The notes beneath the pieces are model-generated. The model was not told where the DNA came from, did not search any database, and saw nothing but the letters and a program-made list of their open reading frames with translations. A stretch of 64,000 bases of DNA from Halobacteriovorax marinus SJ (GTDB lineage: Bacteria; Bdellovibrionota; Bacteriovoracia; Bacteriovoracales; Bacteriovoracaceae), in NCBI RefSeq assembly GCF_000210915.2, contig NC_016620.1:1550001-1614000 (forward strand), read 5' to 3'. The translations under genes were made by a program, and so were the position numbers. Of this stretch, positions 7,837 through 15,466 are shown one piece after another (the first letter of the stretch is position 1; every line of letters begins with the position of its first letter).

Positions 7837-8177
7837 AATTTAATTTTATAATTTTTAATTTTAACTTTATCGTTCTTTAACTTTGCTTTGATAACTAAAG
7901 TAAAGTCTTGATCTGCTGTACATTCATACTTTAACTTCATCCAGATGAATTGAGAGGCTTTAGTTTTAAGAGGAGTACATACAGCTTCGTTTGTATACTC
8001 AACTTTCTCTACTAGATCCATGACCTCTGTACTAGTTGTTAATTCTTGATATGTTTGATCGAAGATCTCTTGCGCTCTTTCAAAATCTGAAAAGTCTGGG
8101 AAGTCAAAACCTGGATAGTTAAATGCCATGGCGTTCCCTGTAAATATGAACATAAGTCCAACTAAGATATTTTTCAT
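7833..8177 (-). CDS. Small secreted protein of unknown function
   Basis: The 114-residue product has a signal peptide (MKNILVGLMFIFTGNAMA-F) followed by an aromatic stretch, NYPGFDFPDFSDFERAQ, and a short beta-rich C-terminal half with two cysteines (Cys ...EAVCTPLK and KYECTADQ), probably one disulfide. RBS AGGAG lies before the ATG. No family is recognised. It stands alone; its stop codon overlaps the U-run of the opposing terminator. Confidence 0.8.
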   Translation of the reverse strand: MKNILVGLMFIFTGNAMAFNYPGFDFPDFSDFERAQEIFDQTYQELTTSTEVMDLVEKVEYTNEAVCTPLKTKASQFIWMKLKYECTADQDFTLVIKAKLKNDKVKIKNYKIKF

Positions 8178-8268
8178 ATGTGTCTCCTTTTTTTATTGCT
8201 TTATATTCAACGAGTTATCTTTTCACAAGAGAAGGGGTATTTTTTATATTTCTTAGTTGTAATAAAGT

Positions 8269-8293
8269 TTTCACAAAAAAATATTTTGTGAAA
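8269..8293 (+). promoter_or_regulatory. Palindromic operator-like site before the M48 peptidase gene
   Basis: TTTCACAAAA (8269-8278) and its exact reverse complement TTTTGTGAAA (8284-8293) are separated by five bases and end directly against a -35 box. A further half-site TTTCACAA lies at 8221-8228. This is the position expected for a repressor or redox/stress regulator; the cognate factor is unknown. Confidence 0.55.
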
Positions 8294-8322
8294 TTGGATA
8301 TTTTTCTAAGATTGGCTATAAT
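8294..8322 (+). promoter_or_regulatory. Sigma-70-type promoter of the M48 peptidase gene
   Basis: TTGGAT (8294-8299), 17-base spacer, perfect TATAAT (8317-8322), 18 bases before the start codon. One of the better promoter matches in the window. Confidence 0.65.
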
Positions 8323-8339
8323 TTATTAACGAGGTCAAA

Positions 8340-9320
8340 ATGGATAAAAGTATTGAGAATCAACTACATAGAGATTTACAACAAGTTAATTCTACGGATA
8401 GTGGAAGAAGGGCATTTTTAATTGCGCTTCCGATGTTGTTAGCTTCTTGCGCTAGTGGAAGTAAGCATCGTATGCGCGAAGGTGATAATACTGGTCAAGA
8501 GACTTCACTAAGTTTCAATGATGAAAGAGCAATGACCAAAGAGTATTTACCGCAAATGGAAAAAGAGTATCCAATGCTTAAAAATACATACGCTCAAGAC
8601 TATATCCGTGAGCTAGGAAATAAAATTACTAGCTCTAGCTCTCTTGAAGGTAGGCCATATAATTATCACTTTAGAGTTGTCGAAGCGAAAATGGTTAATG
8701 CCTTTGCTCTTCCTGCAGGAGAGGTCTTTGTGACTGCTCCATTAATTAAAATGGCAAGTAGTGAAGCAGAGCTTGCAGGAGTTATAGGCCATGAGATAGG
8801 CCATATCAAGGCAAGGCATACCGCTGAGAGAATTGAAACTCAAAATAGAGATAAGACTAAGAATCTTCTCTTTGGAATCGGTGGAGCGATCCTAGGAGGA
8901 GCAGCAGGTTATGGGCTAGGTAAGGCGCTCTGTAAGAAAAATGATAGAGAGTGTATACAGAGGATTGCTCTCTATGGTGGGGCTGCCGGTGCTGGAGGAG
9001 CTCTTCTAATTCAAAAGTTTGCTTTTATGGCCAACTCTAGAGAAGATGAAATGGAAGCCGATAGAATTGGTTTTAATACATCTCTAGCTGCTGGCTATGA
9101 TCCAAATCATATTGGGAAATTCTATGAGAAACTCCTTCAGATGGAGAAGCAATACCAAAAGAGCTCTAACCCGATAACAAAGACATTTGCAGATGCACTA
9201 AGCACTCACCCTCCTAGTGAGCAAAGAGTGCAACAAATGCGTGAGATGAGCCAGAACGTCTCAGGTAGGAGAGGAATCATTAATACTAAGAGTTTTAATA
9301 AAGTTAAAAGCCTAGTTTAG
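8340..9320 (+). CDS. M48-family zinc metallopeptidase, probable Tat-type lipoprotein
   Basis: The 326-residue peptidase carries the zinc motif HEIGH (His151, Glu152, His155) and the third ligand in EDEMEAD (Glu237), the signature of BepA/LoiP/HtpX-like M48 enzymes that degrade misfolded envelope proteins. The N-terminus has about 22 polar residues, then SGRRAFLIALPMLLASC. That is a twin-arginine-like motif (Arg23-Arg24) running into a lipobox (Cys37), suggesting Tat export of a lipoprotein. A glycine-rich, partly hydrophobic stretch (about 178-225) separates the two zinc motifs. RBS GAGG precedes the ATG. The promoter and a palindromic site are listed separately. The gene is monocistronic and convergent with the acyltransferase-like gene. 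Confidence 0.92.
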   Translation: MDKSIENQLHRDLQQVNSTDSGRRAFLIALPMLLASCASGSKHRMREGDNTGQETSLSFNDERAMTKEYLPQMEKEYPMLKNTYAQDYIRELGNKITSSSSLEGRPYNYHFRVVEAKMVNAFALPAGEVFVTAPLIKMASSEAELAGVIGHEIGHIKARHTAERIETQNRDKTKNLLFGIGGAILGGAAGYGLGKALCKKNDRECIQRIALYGGAAGAGGALLIQKFAFMANSREDEMEADRIGFNTSLAAGYDPNHIGKFYEKLLQMEKQYQKSSNPITKTFADALSTHPPSEQRVQQMREMSQNVSGRRGIINTKSFNKVKSLV

Positions 9321-10177
9321 GCAGCCTTCTTAGTTTTAAGTTCTCTCTCTCTTCTTTCTTCACTCTCAACAGAGAGTTTCTTTGAAGCCTTATTAAGTTT
9401 GTAACTTAGAATTCTTAAAAGAATCTTTTGATAGAGATAGGTTCTAAGTGTAATTCTTCCGACTTGGATAATATCTTCGCTATCATCGTAATTAATCCAT
9501 ACCTGACAGAAAGACTGATAGAGATAGTTTGTGGCCCTACTCAATTTATAAAAATTTGTACTAAAGCCCATTTCTTTAGAATTTGATGTCATGGTAAAAC
9601 GCCTATCATCTATTTCTATATCTGCATCTGATGGAAAGTATTTATCCATATATTCCATTTTTAGTATGTGCAAGATATCTCTATAATGAGGTGGAGAGAC
9701 TTTTGTATTCATTTTTGGAGATGGCCATACCTTAGATATTTGATTAGAGAAAACCTCTATGATTGAAGGTGTTGATGAGATATTTGTAACATAGACATTT
9801 CCATATTCTTCGTAGGCCATTGAGAAATTATTAAGTCCTGTAAATGCCATGAAGTCAGCACCTGGGTTTTTATTCATCATGATGAGCCCTGCATGAAGGA
9901 TCACTCCCTTTTTTGATGAAATAATTGGACTTATTAAAAAACCAAATACTCTTTGGTTTTGATAGAGCAAAGTTAATATACACTTACTGAGATGTTCTCT
10001 CTTTTGTTCAAGTGTTAGTTCTTCGTTTAGAAATAAATTATCTACTTTCTTTGCTGCAGAATTATTTACACTAACTAAATCTTTATGAATTTTGGTAAGC
10101 TCTAAATCATTCATACTCTTACCTGGATTAATATAGTGACATGAGCTTATATTATTAAATTTAAATTCCCTTTTCAT
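9317..10177 (-). CDS. Unknown protein, possible GNAT-fold acyltransferase, paired with E1-like gene
   Basis: The 286-residue soluble protein has no signal peptide. I do not recognise a definite family. Its middle has the rhythm of a GNAT acyltransferase: GVILHAGLIMMNKN as a beta strand pair, and GNVYVTNISSTPSIIEVFSN resembling the segment where acetyltransferases read T-x-NP-x-VYxxL. This is resemblance only. The C-terminus is a long basic helix ending in KKAA, as does the E1-like partner. It starts nine bases after that partner, with a G-rich RBS, so the two are an operon. Its stop overlaps that of the M48 peptidase by four bases. Confidence 0.6.
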   Translation of the reverse strand: MKREFKFNNISSCHYINPGKSMNDLELTKIHKDLVSVNNSAAKKVDNLFLNEELTLEQKREHLSKCILTLLYQNQRVFGFLISPIISSKKGVILHAGLIMMNKNPGADFMAFTGLNNFSMAYEEYGNVYVTNISSTPSIIEVFSNQISKVWPSPKMNTKVSPPHYRDILHILKMEYMDKYFPSDADIEIDDRRFTMTSNSKEMGFSTNFYKLSRATNYLYQSFCQVWINYDDSEDIIQVGRITLRTYLYQKILLRILSYKLNKASKKLSVESEERRERELKTKKAA

Positions 10178-10186
10178 AAGCCCCCC

Positions 10187-10996
10187 TTACGCGGCCTTTT
10201 TTATCTTATTAATGGCGCCTTGAGTAAGCTGCATTTCATATTGATCAAAGAAGATACCTCTATAGTCAGTATGTGACTTGTTACAGGCGAGTTTAAAAAC
10301 CTCATTGGCCATCAATACTCCACTTAGCCATACGACAGGAGCGAATGAGGGACGTTTTTCTCTCTTATAAACAATATCCTTAACGAGTTTTCTATCTATA
10401 ATTTCATAGGGACTAAAGTGAGAAAATGTATAATCAACTTCAATATCGACAGCTTCATTGCAAATCTCAGGTGTGAGTTCTTCGAGTGGAATACCTTTAG
10501 TTGGAAGGTCTAAGAAATCTTCCCAGTGAGGAGAGTCTGGTGTCATCACGAAAACACTTGCATATGGAGTTAGCCATGCATCGACGATTGTAATATCTTT
10601 TCTTCTAGCAGTTCTCTCCAATATAAGTGAGTTGTACATTTCATCCATACCATTAACAACATAGTTAACTCCCTCTAAGAGTTCATTAATATTCTCTAGA
10701 GTAACTTTCTCAGTGAAGACTCTTATTTTTAAATTTGGGTTAATTTTTAAAAACTCTTCTTTAAGAACTTCTACTTTAAATTTACCAATAGTGTTTTTGT
10801 TGGAATGTATTTGTCGATTAAAATTAGTTTCTTCATAACGGTCGTGATCTATGAGTGTTAATTCTCCAGTACCCATACGAACTAGAACCTCAGCACATAC
10901 TCCTCCCATTCCACCACTTCCTGCAATAAGCACATGGGTTGCATGTAGGTTTCTTTGATCTTCTTCAGTTATTAAACCAATATTTCTTGAAAACAT
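10187..10996 (-). CDS. ThiF/MoeB/E1-like adenylating enzyme
   Basis: The 269-residue protein has the E1-superfamily nucleotide fold. The start FSRNIGLITEEDQ leads into VLIAGSGGMGGVCAEVLVRMG (glycine-rich loop, residues 24-44), then LTLIDHDRYEETNFNRQ with the Asp and Arg that contact ATP, and VNGMDE. Such enzymes adenylate a carboxyl group: the C-terminus of ThiS/MoaD/ubiquitin-like proteins, or a small carboxylate. The zinc CxxC pairs of MoeB are absent and I see no clear catalytic cysteine after the adenylation site, so it may only adenylate. No ubiquitin-like partner is visible nearby. The SD (AAGGAG) is held in a 7-bp hairpin (11000-11016). Confidence 0.85.
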   Translation of the reverse strand: MFSRNIGLITEEDQRNLHATHVLIAGSGGMGGVCAEVLVRMGTGELTLIDHDRYEETNFNRQIHSNKNTIGKFKVEVLKEEFLKINPNLKIRVFTEKVTLENINELLEGVNYVVNGMDEMYNSLILERTARRKDITIVDAWLTPYASVFVMTPDSPHWEDFLDLPTKGIPLEELTPEICNEAVDIEVDYTFSHFSPYEIIDRKLVKDIVYKREKRPSFAPVVWLSGVLMANEVFKLACNKSHTDYRGIFFDQYEMQLTQGAINKIKKAA

Positions 10997-10999
10997 AGT

Positions 11000-11016
11000 A
11001 ATCTCCTTTGGAGATT
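11000..11016 (-). promoter_or_regulatory. Hairpin sequestering the Shine-Dalgarno of the E1-like gene
   Basis: In the minus-strand mRNA AATCTCC, loop AAA, GGAGATT forms a seven-pair stem. The SD AAGGAG lies in the loop and 3' arm, three bases before the ATG. Such a stem could limit translation until melted or bound. Confidence 0.5.
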
Positions 11017-11153
11017 TATCTTACGTCTTTTATTTTTATAATTTGCAGAAGATTTTATTTGTTATGAAAATATCTGTGTTTTGAATGACTTATTTTTGAT
11101 AGGTAAAGATATAACTTCATATATTCTCAAGAGAAATTGAAAGAAATTATTGG

Positions 11154-12551
11154 CTAGTGAAGAGTAACTGAATGATTATCTGTAGGGAAAGTAATTTTAA
11201 ATTCAGTGCCATGATTAACTTTATCGTCAGTATACTGTATGGAGTTGACATCTAATTGACCCTGCATTTGTTTAGTAAAAAAAGTTACCTGAGTGAGTCC
11301 TACTCCTAAACCCACTTCTCCGTTCGTCCCTTCTTGGCTTTCGCTAAGCTCTCTTTCAAAGAAGTTATTAATACTCGTAGGATTCATTCCTGTTCCACTA
11401 TCTTTGATAGAGAAATGTATGAGTTCGTTTTGCTTAGAAATATTTATTGAGATAAGACTTCCTTCAAAGCTGAACTTGATGGCATTTGAAATTAGATTTG
11501 AAACAATTGAATTTGTGAATGTTGTTTTATTTCCTTTTATAAGAAAATATCTAGATTCGTCTTTCGTTATTTCTAATTGAATATTCTTTTCTCTGAGCAC
11601 CTCTTCAAAATGTACTCTTGCCTCAATTGTGGCATCGTAAACATCAAAGTTATCCTCGCAGAGGATTGTTTTTGCGAGATGGAATTTCTTAAGATCTGAG
11701 ATGACACCATTCATATTGGAAACGGCCCTATTTAAGATATCACTATCTTTAGTCGTAAATGATTCAATGTTATCTTTTAATTTCTCAGCCTTAAATTGTA
11801 TAATGGCCATAGGGTTATTTAGATCATGCATGATTGCTCTAATAAGTGTTTCATTGAGTTTATTAGATTCATCAAGATTCTTATTTAATAATTCGAGCTC
11901 TTGGTTAAGTAATATTTGCTCATGTCTTCTATCTTCAATTTCACTTAGAAGTTTTGTTGTATTTGTAATTGAATTAACAAGTCTTCCTATGAAGGAGATA
12001 GGGTTCCAGACCTTAATACTATTTTTAAAGTAGAGATTAATAACTGGATTGACCTTATTAAAGTCGATGACACTATGAGCTGGTTTGAGACCTATGATTT
12101 GTGTAAATCCTTCAAACGCACTGGCGTAGGCCTTAATAAAGTTATCAAAACAGCGCTCACCATTATTTAATTTAACAGTGATTTGAATATGACCTTTTCT
12201 TATTTTTTGATAGTGAAATTTTAAGTTCTTATAGAATAATTTTCCAACAAAATTACAAAAGAACCAATAGATGGTTTCAGCACTTACTGTTGCAGCAACA
12301 ATCTTTGCTAAAGGTGAGAGCTCTTTATTATCAACGCCAGTACTCTTTAAGCTCTGAAGGGCCTTTTCTTCACCTACAATTTGAAAGGTATTATTAGTTA
12401 TAACTTGAAAGTTATCCCATGTAATCTTACCTTTGGGATTAACTATCTCCTCATAAGTTAGATCTGTACCGCCAATTAATATCTTTGGATCTAAGTTATG
12501 TTGTTTGAATGTATCAATATAGGCCACTAGTGTAGCGTTTGAAACTTCCAT
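11154..12551 (-). CDS. Sensor histidine kinase with AraC-like N-terminal ligand domain
   Basis: The 465-residue cytoplasmic kinase has no membrane helices. The C-terminal half has HisKA (phospho-acceptor His242 in MHDLNNPMA) and HATPase motifs: N box SNLISNAIKF, G1 DSGTGM and G2 GLGVGL. A coiled coil (about 205-235) joins it to the N-terminal domain. The first ~180 residues (HNLDPKILIGGTDLTYEEI ... GKITWDNFQVI) resemble the ligand-binding N-domain found in some AraC-type regulators, which also occurs in kinases; this is an inference from pattern. No response regulator gene is adjacent. It is divergent from the YcgN-family gene. Confidence 0.9.
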   Translation of the reverse strand: MEVSNATLVAYIDTFKQHNLDPKILIGGTDLTYEEIVNPKGKITWDNFQVITNNTFQIVGEEKALQSLKSTGVDNKELSPLAKIVAATVSAETIYWFFCNFVGKLFYKNLKFHYQKIRKGHIQITVKLNNGERCFDNFIKAYASAFEGFTQIIGLKPAHSVIDFNKVNPVINLYFKNSIKVWNPISFIGRLVNSITNTTKLLSEIEDRRHEQILLNQELELLNKNLDESNKLNETLIRAIMHDLNNPMAIIQFKAEKLKDNIESFTTKDSDILNRAVSNMNGVISDLKKFHLAKTILCEDNFDVYDATIEARVHFEEVLREKNIQLEITKDESRYFLIKGNKTTFTNSIVSNLISNAIKFSFEGSLISINISKQNELIHFSIKDSGTGMNPTSINNFFERELSESQEGTNGEVGLGVGLTQVTFFTKQMQGQLDVNSIQYTDDKVNHGTEFKITFPTDNHSVTLH

Positions 12552-12647
12552 TAGGTTATTTATACTAAATAGAGTTAACTATAAGAAGAGTTTTGTAGAA
12601 AATATAGGATAATAATTACAATAATCTTCCATCTTTTCAGTTATTTA

Positions 12648-12653
12648 TATAAT
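12648..12653 (+). promoter_or_regulatory. TATAAT box very close to the YcgN start
   Basis: A perfect TATAAT ends nine bases before the ATG at 12663. A start point seven bases downstream would give a leader of only two or three bases. No SD is present before this ATG, which fits a leaderless transcript. The -35 is poor. Confidence 0.4.
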
Positions 12654-12662
12654 TATGCCCGA

Positions 12663-13094
12663 ATGTTTTGGAAAGAAAAGTCTTTAATTCAATTATCTGC
12701 TTCTGAGTGGGAATCCCTATGTGACGGATGTGGGAAATGTTGTCTGGTTAAACTAGAAGACCCAGACACCTTCGAGGTAGCTTATACGGCGTGCTCATGT
12801 AGTCTCTTGGATATCGAAAAGGTTCAGTGTCAAAAGTACGAGAATCGTTTTGAAGCCGTTCCAGAGTGCTTAAAAATTACTCCTGAAAATATTGAAAAGT
12901 TAGACTATCTACCTTCAAGCTGTGCTTACCGATTAGTGGCAAAAGGTGAGGATCTACCTGAGTGGCATCACTTAATCAGTGGTGAACTTGGTTTAGTGCA
13001 TAGTCTTGGTAAGTCTGTAGCAGATTGGTGTGTTCCAATTGATCAGGTCGATGAAGATGATCTTGTCGATATGATCATTGAAATCGAAGATTAG
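12663..13094 (+). CDS. YcgN-family cysteine-cluster protein (UPF0260)
   Basis: The 143-residue protein belongs to the YcgN/UPF0260 family of unknown function. Conserved Cys motifs suggest metal or Fe-S binding: CDGCGKCCLVKLED (four Cys), ACSCSLLD, VQCQKYENR, PECLKITPENI and SSCAYRL. The C-terminus WHHLISGE...VHSLGKSV is also typical of the family. No Shine-Dalgarno sequence precedes the ATG and a TATAAT box sits nine bases upstream. It is probably transcribed alone or with the MepA-like gene 64 bases downstream. Confidence 0.93.
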   Translation: MFWKEKSLIQLSASEWESLCDGCGKCCLVKLEDPDTFEVAYTACSCSLLDIEKVQCQKYENRFEAVPECLKITPENIEKLDYLPSSCAYRLVAKGEDLPEWHHLISGELGLVHSLGKSVADWCVPIDQVDEDDLVDMIIEIED

Positions 13095-13158
13095 AGAAAT
13101 GATTTGATAAAGTCTCTTCAATGAATTTATAATTTTATAAATTTAGTTGAGGTAGAAA

Positions 13159-13857
13159 ATGAAAATCATCATATCAATTGCTTTCTTATTATTAAGTCAC
13201 AATCTATTGGCGTCTGAGGCCATTGGCTTTTATTCTAATGGTACCTTAGTGAATGCTGCCTCTATCGATGATTACTCTGGTCACTACGAAAAACTTTTTA
13301 GAAGTAGAAAGAGACTCTACGCAACAGACTATCTCTTCAATTTTCTCTTTGATTTTAGTGAAGAGTTTATTGCCGATCACCCTGACACTGAGAAATTTCA
13401 ATTAGGTGATATCTCAGCTTTGAATGGTGGTAAAATCTCTAGACATGCCTCACATCAAAATGGTCTTGATATAGATATCGTATATCTACGAGTTAATAAA
13501 AGAGGTCAGGATGTAGATTACCCTGAATGGAAGGAATACTTTGTTAAAAACGGAGTAGTCACTAAGAATTTTGATCTCACTAAGAATTGGGAACTCTTTA
13601 AATTAATTGTTTCTAAGGGAGATGTGGGTCGAATCTTTGTTGACAAGGCCGTTAAGAAGGCCTTTTGCAACGAATATTCTAGCTCTAGGAATAGGTTAGA
13701 TTTAGAGACTTTGAGACGTCTTCGTCCAGCAAAATATCACTTAACTCATTTTCACTTAAGACTAAAGTGCCACTCCAGCTTTAAGCGCTGTCAAAAACAA
13801 GCTGATCCTGCAAATAATAGTGGATGTAACGAGCTTTTAATTGAGAGTTTAGAGTAG
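13159..13857 (+). CDS. MepA-like LAS-family murein endopeptidase
   Basis: Secreted zinc peptidase predicted to cut D,D (and possibly D,L) cross-links of peptidoglycan. The signal peptide is MKIIISIAFLLLSHNLLASE. The zinc-site signature RHASHQNGLDIDIVYL gives likely ligands His99 and Asp106, and HLTHFHLRLKC (residues 194-204) supplies the C-terminal His pair. GDISALNGGKIS matches the GDxS..GG start of the MepA core. At 232 residues it is somewhat shorter than E. coli MepA (274). Cysteines in the tail may form disulfides. RBS GAGG precedes the ATG. It converges with an amidase gene (9-base overlap). The pair is a wall-cutting set of the kind useful in growth or prey wall remodelling; the latter is speculation. 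Confidence 0.88.
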   Translation: MKIIISIAFLLLSHNLLASEAIGFYSNGTLVNAASIDDYSGHYEKLFRSRKRLYATDYLFNFLFDFSEEFIADHPDTEKFQLGDISALNGGKISRHASHQNGLDIDIVYLRVNKRGQDVDYPEWKEYFVKNGVVTKNFDLTKNWELFKLIVSKGDVGRIFVDKAVKKAFCNEYSSSRNRLDLETLRRLRPAKYHLTHFHLRLKCHSSFKRCQKQADPANNSGCNELLIESLE

Positions 13858-14598
13858 AGGAGGAGACTTCTTTTTTTGGAAGTACTTCTCGATACCACTA
13901 GCAACTGCGTTGGCATAATCACTTTGAAATCTCTTAGTGATCATCTTTTTTAGCTCTCTAGGATTTGTCATAAAACCAACTTCAAGAAGAATAGAGGGTC
14001 TTTTACTTAGGGCCATAACGTAGAAGATGGCCGGCTTTACGCCTCTATCTGTTATTTTATACTTCTTGGAGATCTTGGTGCTAATTTCATGGTGAACTAG
14101 CTTTGCCATTTTTCTGGAACTAGGTGCGGTGCGATCGATAACTAAGTCGGCCAAAATTTTATTGATTATGACTTGCTCACCTTTTGTATTCTTATTCTCA
14201 ACTTCCTCTACTTTCTTTACAGCTGCGTTATCGTGATTGTCTAAATAGAAAGTTTCAAGTCCATGGGAGGATTTTGAGGTCGATGCATTTATGTGAATAG
14301 AGATAAAGATATCGGCCTTGATTTTATCGGCAAGTTCAGCTCTCTCTTCTAGGGTCACAGTTCTATCGAGACTTCTTGTAAGATAAGTCGAATAATTCTT
14401 TGAAAGTCTTTTATGGATAATTTTAGCAATTGATAGGGCAATATCTTTTTCGCAAATAACTTTAAGTGTCTTCTTGATCCAGATCTTACCCCTAGCGCCG
14501 CAATCCTCTCCTCCGTGGCCAGGATCTATAAGAATTGATTGGGCCATGGAGGAAGTCGTAAAAAGAATAGTAAATAGCGCTATTAAATAAAACTTCAT
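13849..14598 (-). CDS. N-acetylmuramoyl-L-alanine amidase (Amidase_3, AmiC-like)
   Basis: Secreted zinc amidase that removes stem peptides from muramic acid. The signal peptide is MKFYLIALFTILFTTSSMAQ. The catalytic domain starts at once: ILIDPGHGGEDCGA (zinc His28), FISIHINAS, and LLEVGFMTN with the catalytic Glu. At 249 residues it is a bare catalytic domain, with no AMIN targeting domain. An insertion at about residues 120-165 (VEEVENKNTKGEQ) resembles the autoinhibitory helix region of AmiB/AmiC-type enzymes, so an activator may be needed. It lies 48 bases after the SH3 protein gene on the same strand. Confidence 0.92.
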   Translation of the reverse strand: MKFYLIALFTILFTTSSMAQSILIDPGHGGEDCGARGKIWIKKTLKVICEKDIALSIAKIIHKRLSKNYSTYLTRSLDRTVTLEERAELADKIKADIFISIHINASTSKSSHGLETFYLDNHDNAAVKKVEEVENKNTKGEQVIINKILADLVIDRTAPSSRKMAKLVHHEISTKISKKYKITDRGVKPAIFYVMALSKRPSILLEVGFMTNPRELKKMITKRFQSDYANAVASGIEKYFQKKKSPPLL

Positions 14599-14646
14599 CA
14601 GCTATATTTTAGATTAATTATTTATTTCATGCAAACTTGATTCTCT

Positions 14647-15411
14647 TTATTTCAATTTCTTCAAGTTCTCGTACCATGCCCAACCTGTTATTGTTGTATC
14701 CTTAATTAAGTCACGATACTCAACTTTGAGCCAACCACCTTTCTTTTCAATTTCTATTAGAGATTGGTTTGGAGCAATCGTCTGTACGACATTACTCTTT
14801 GGTGAGTTTGAATCCCTAAGATTTACAAATTTTAAAGTAACATATTTTTGGATGAGCTTAATTTTTTGAATAGGCTTAACTTCTGCTACAGGAGCCTTTG
14901 GAAGTGGCTTCACTTCTCTTGAAGGAGTCAGGAAGTTTCCAAGTAAGAGGCCAAAGATTGTACATATACCCATGACGACATAGAGATAATTTCTCTTTTC
15001 CTTAAGAGAGTCGAATAAATTCTTTGATATCTCATTGTTAATATCTTGGTCGAGCTTATTCATTTCTTCAAAATGAGTGAGCTCATCTAATTTACTCTGA
15101 ATTGTTGAGAGTTGCCCCGGAAGCTCTTTTAACTCTTCTAGTGTCTTAGTAAGCTCTTCATTTTTTTCACGTTCTATTCTTAAGAATTCATTATTAATCA
15201 TCATATCACTAGGGTAGAACTCCGTAGTGACTTGCTGGATTTGAGTCTTAGTCTCTTGTAGTGGCCTTCCGATATTATTTGATAATAGACTCTCAAGTCC
15301 TTTAGAAGGTTTATCAAAAGAATTGCTTTTTATTATTGAGGAGAAGGACTTTCCTCCAAGTGGTTTTTCATCAATGGTCTCTTTAACCATATCTTCAATA
15401 GTGTCTTTCAT
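14647..15411 (-). CDS. Single-pass membrane protein with C-terminal bacterial SH3 domain
   Basis: The 254-residue protein has a polar, Ser/Lys-rich cytoplasmic part, a coiled coil (about residues 75-130, rich in Glu/Leu), and one membrane helix (about 141-162, YLYVVMGICTIFGLLLGNFL). The periplasmic Pro/Lys linker leads to a C-terminal SH3b-like domain: VNLRDSNSPKSNVVQTI, then GWLKVEYRD and GWAWYENL. SH3b domains often bind peptidoglycan peptides. It lies directly upstream of the amidase on the same strand, so it may place or regulate that enzyme; this is inferred from context. RBS GGGAAG. Confidence 0.82.
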   Translation of the reverse strand: MKDTIEDMVKETIDEKPLGGKSFSSIIKSNSFDKPSKGLESLLSNNIGRPLQETKTQIQQVTTEFYPSDMMINNEFLRIEREKNEELTKTLEELKELPGQLSTIQSKLDELTHFEEMNKLDQDINNEISKNLFDSLKEKRNYLYVVMGICTIFGLLLGNFLTPSREVKPLPKAPVAEVKPIQKIKLIQKYVTLKFVNLRDSNSPKSNVVQTIAPNQSLIEIEKKGGWLKVEYRDLIKDTTITGWAWYENLKKLK

Positions 15412-15466
15412 AACTTCCCTGTTAAGTAAGATTAAATGTGTGTGAAAATATATTAACCACTTAGAA

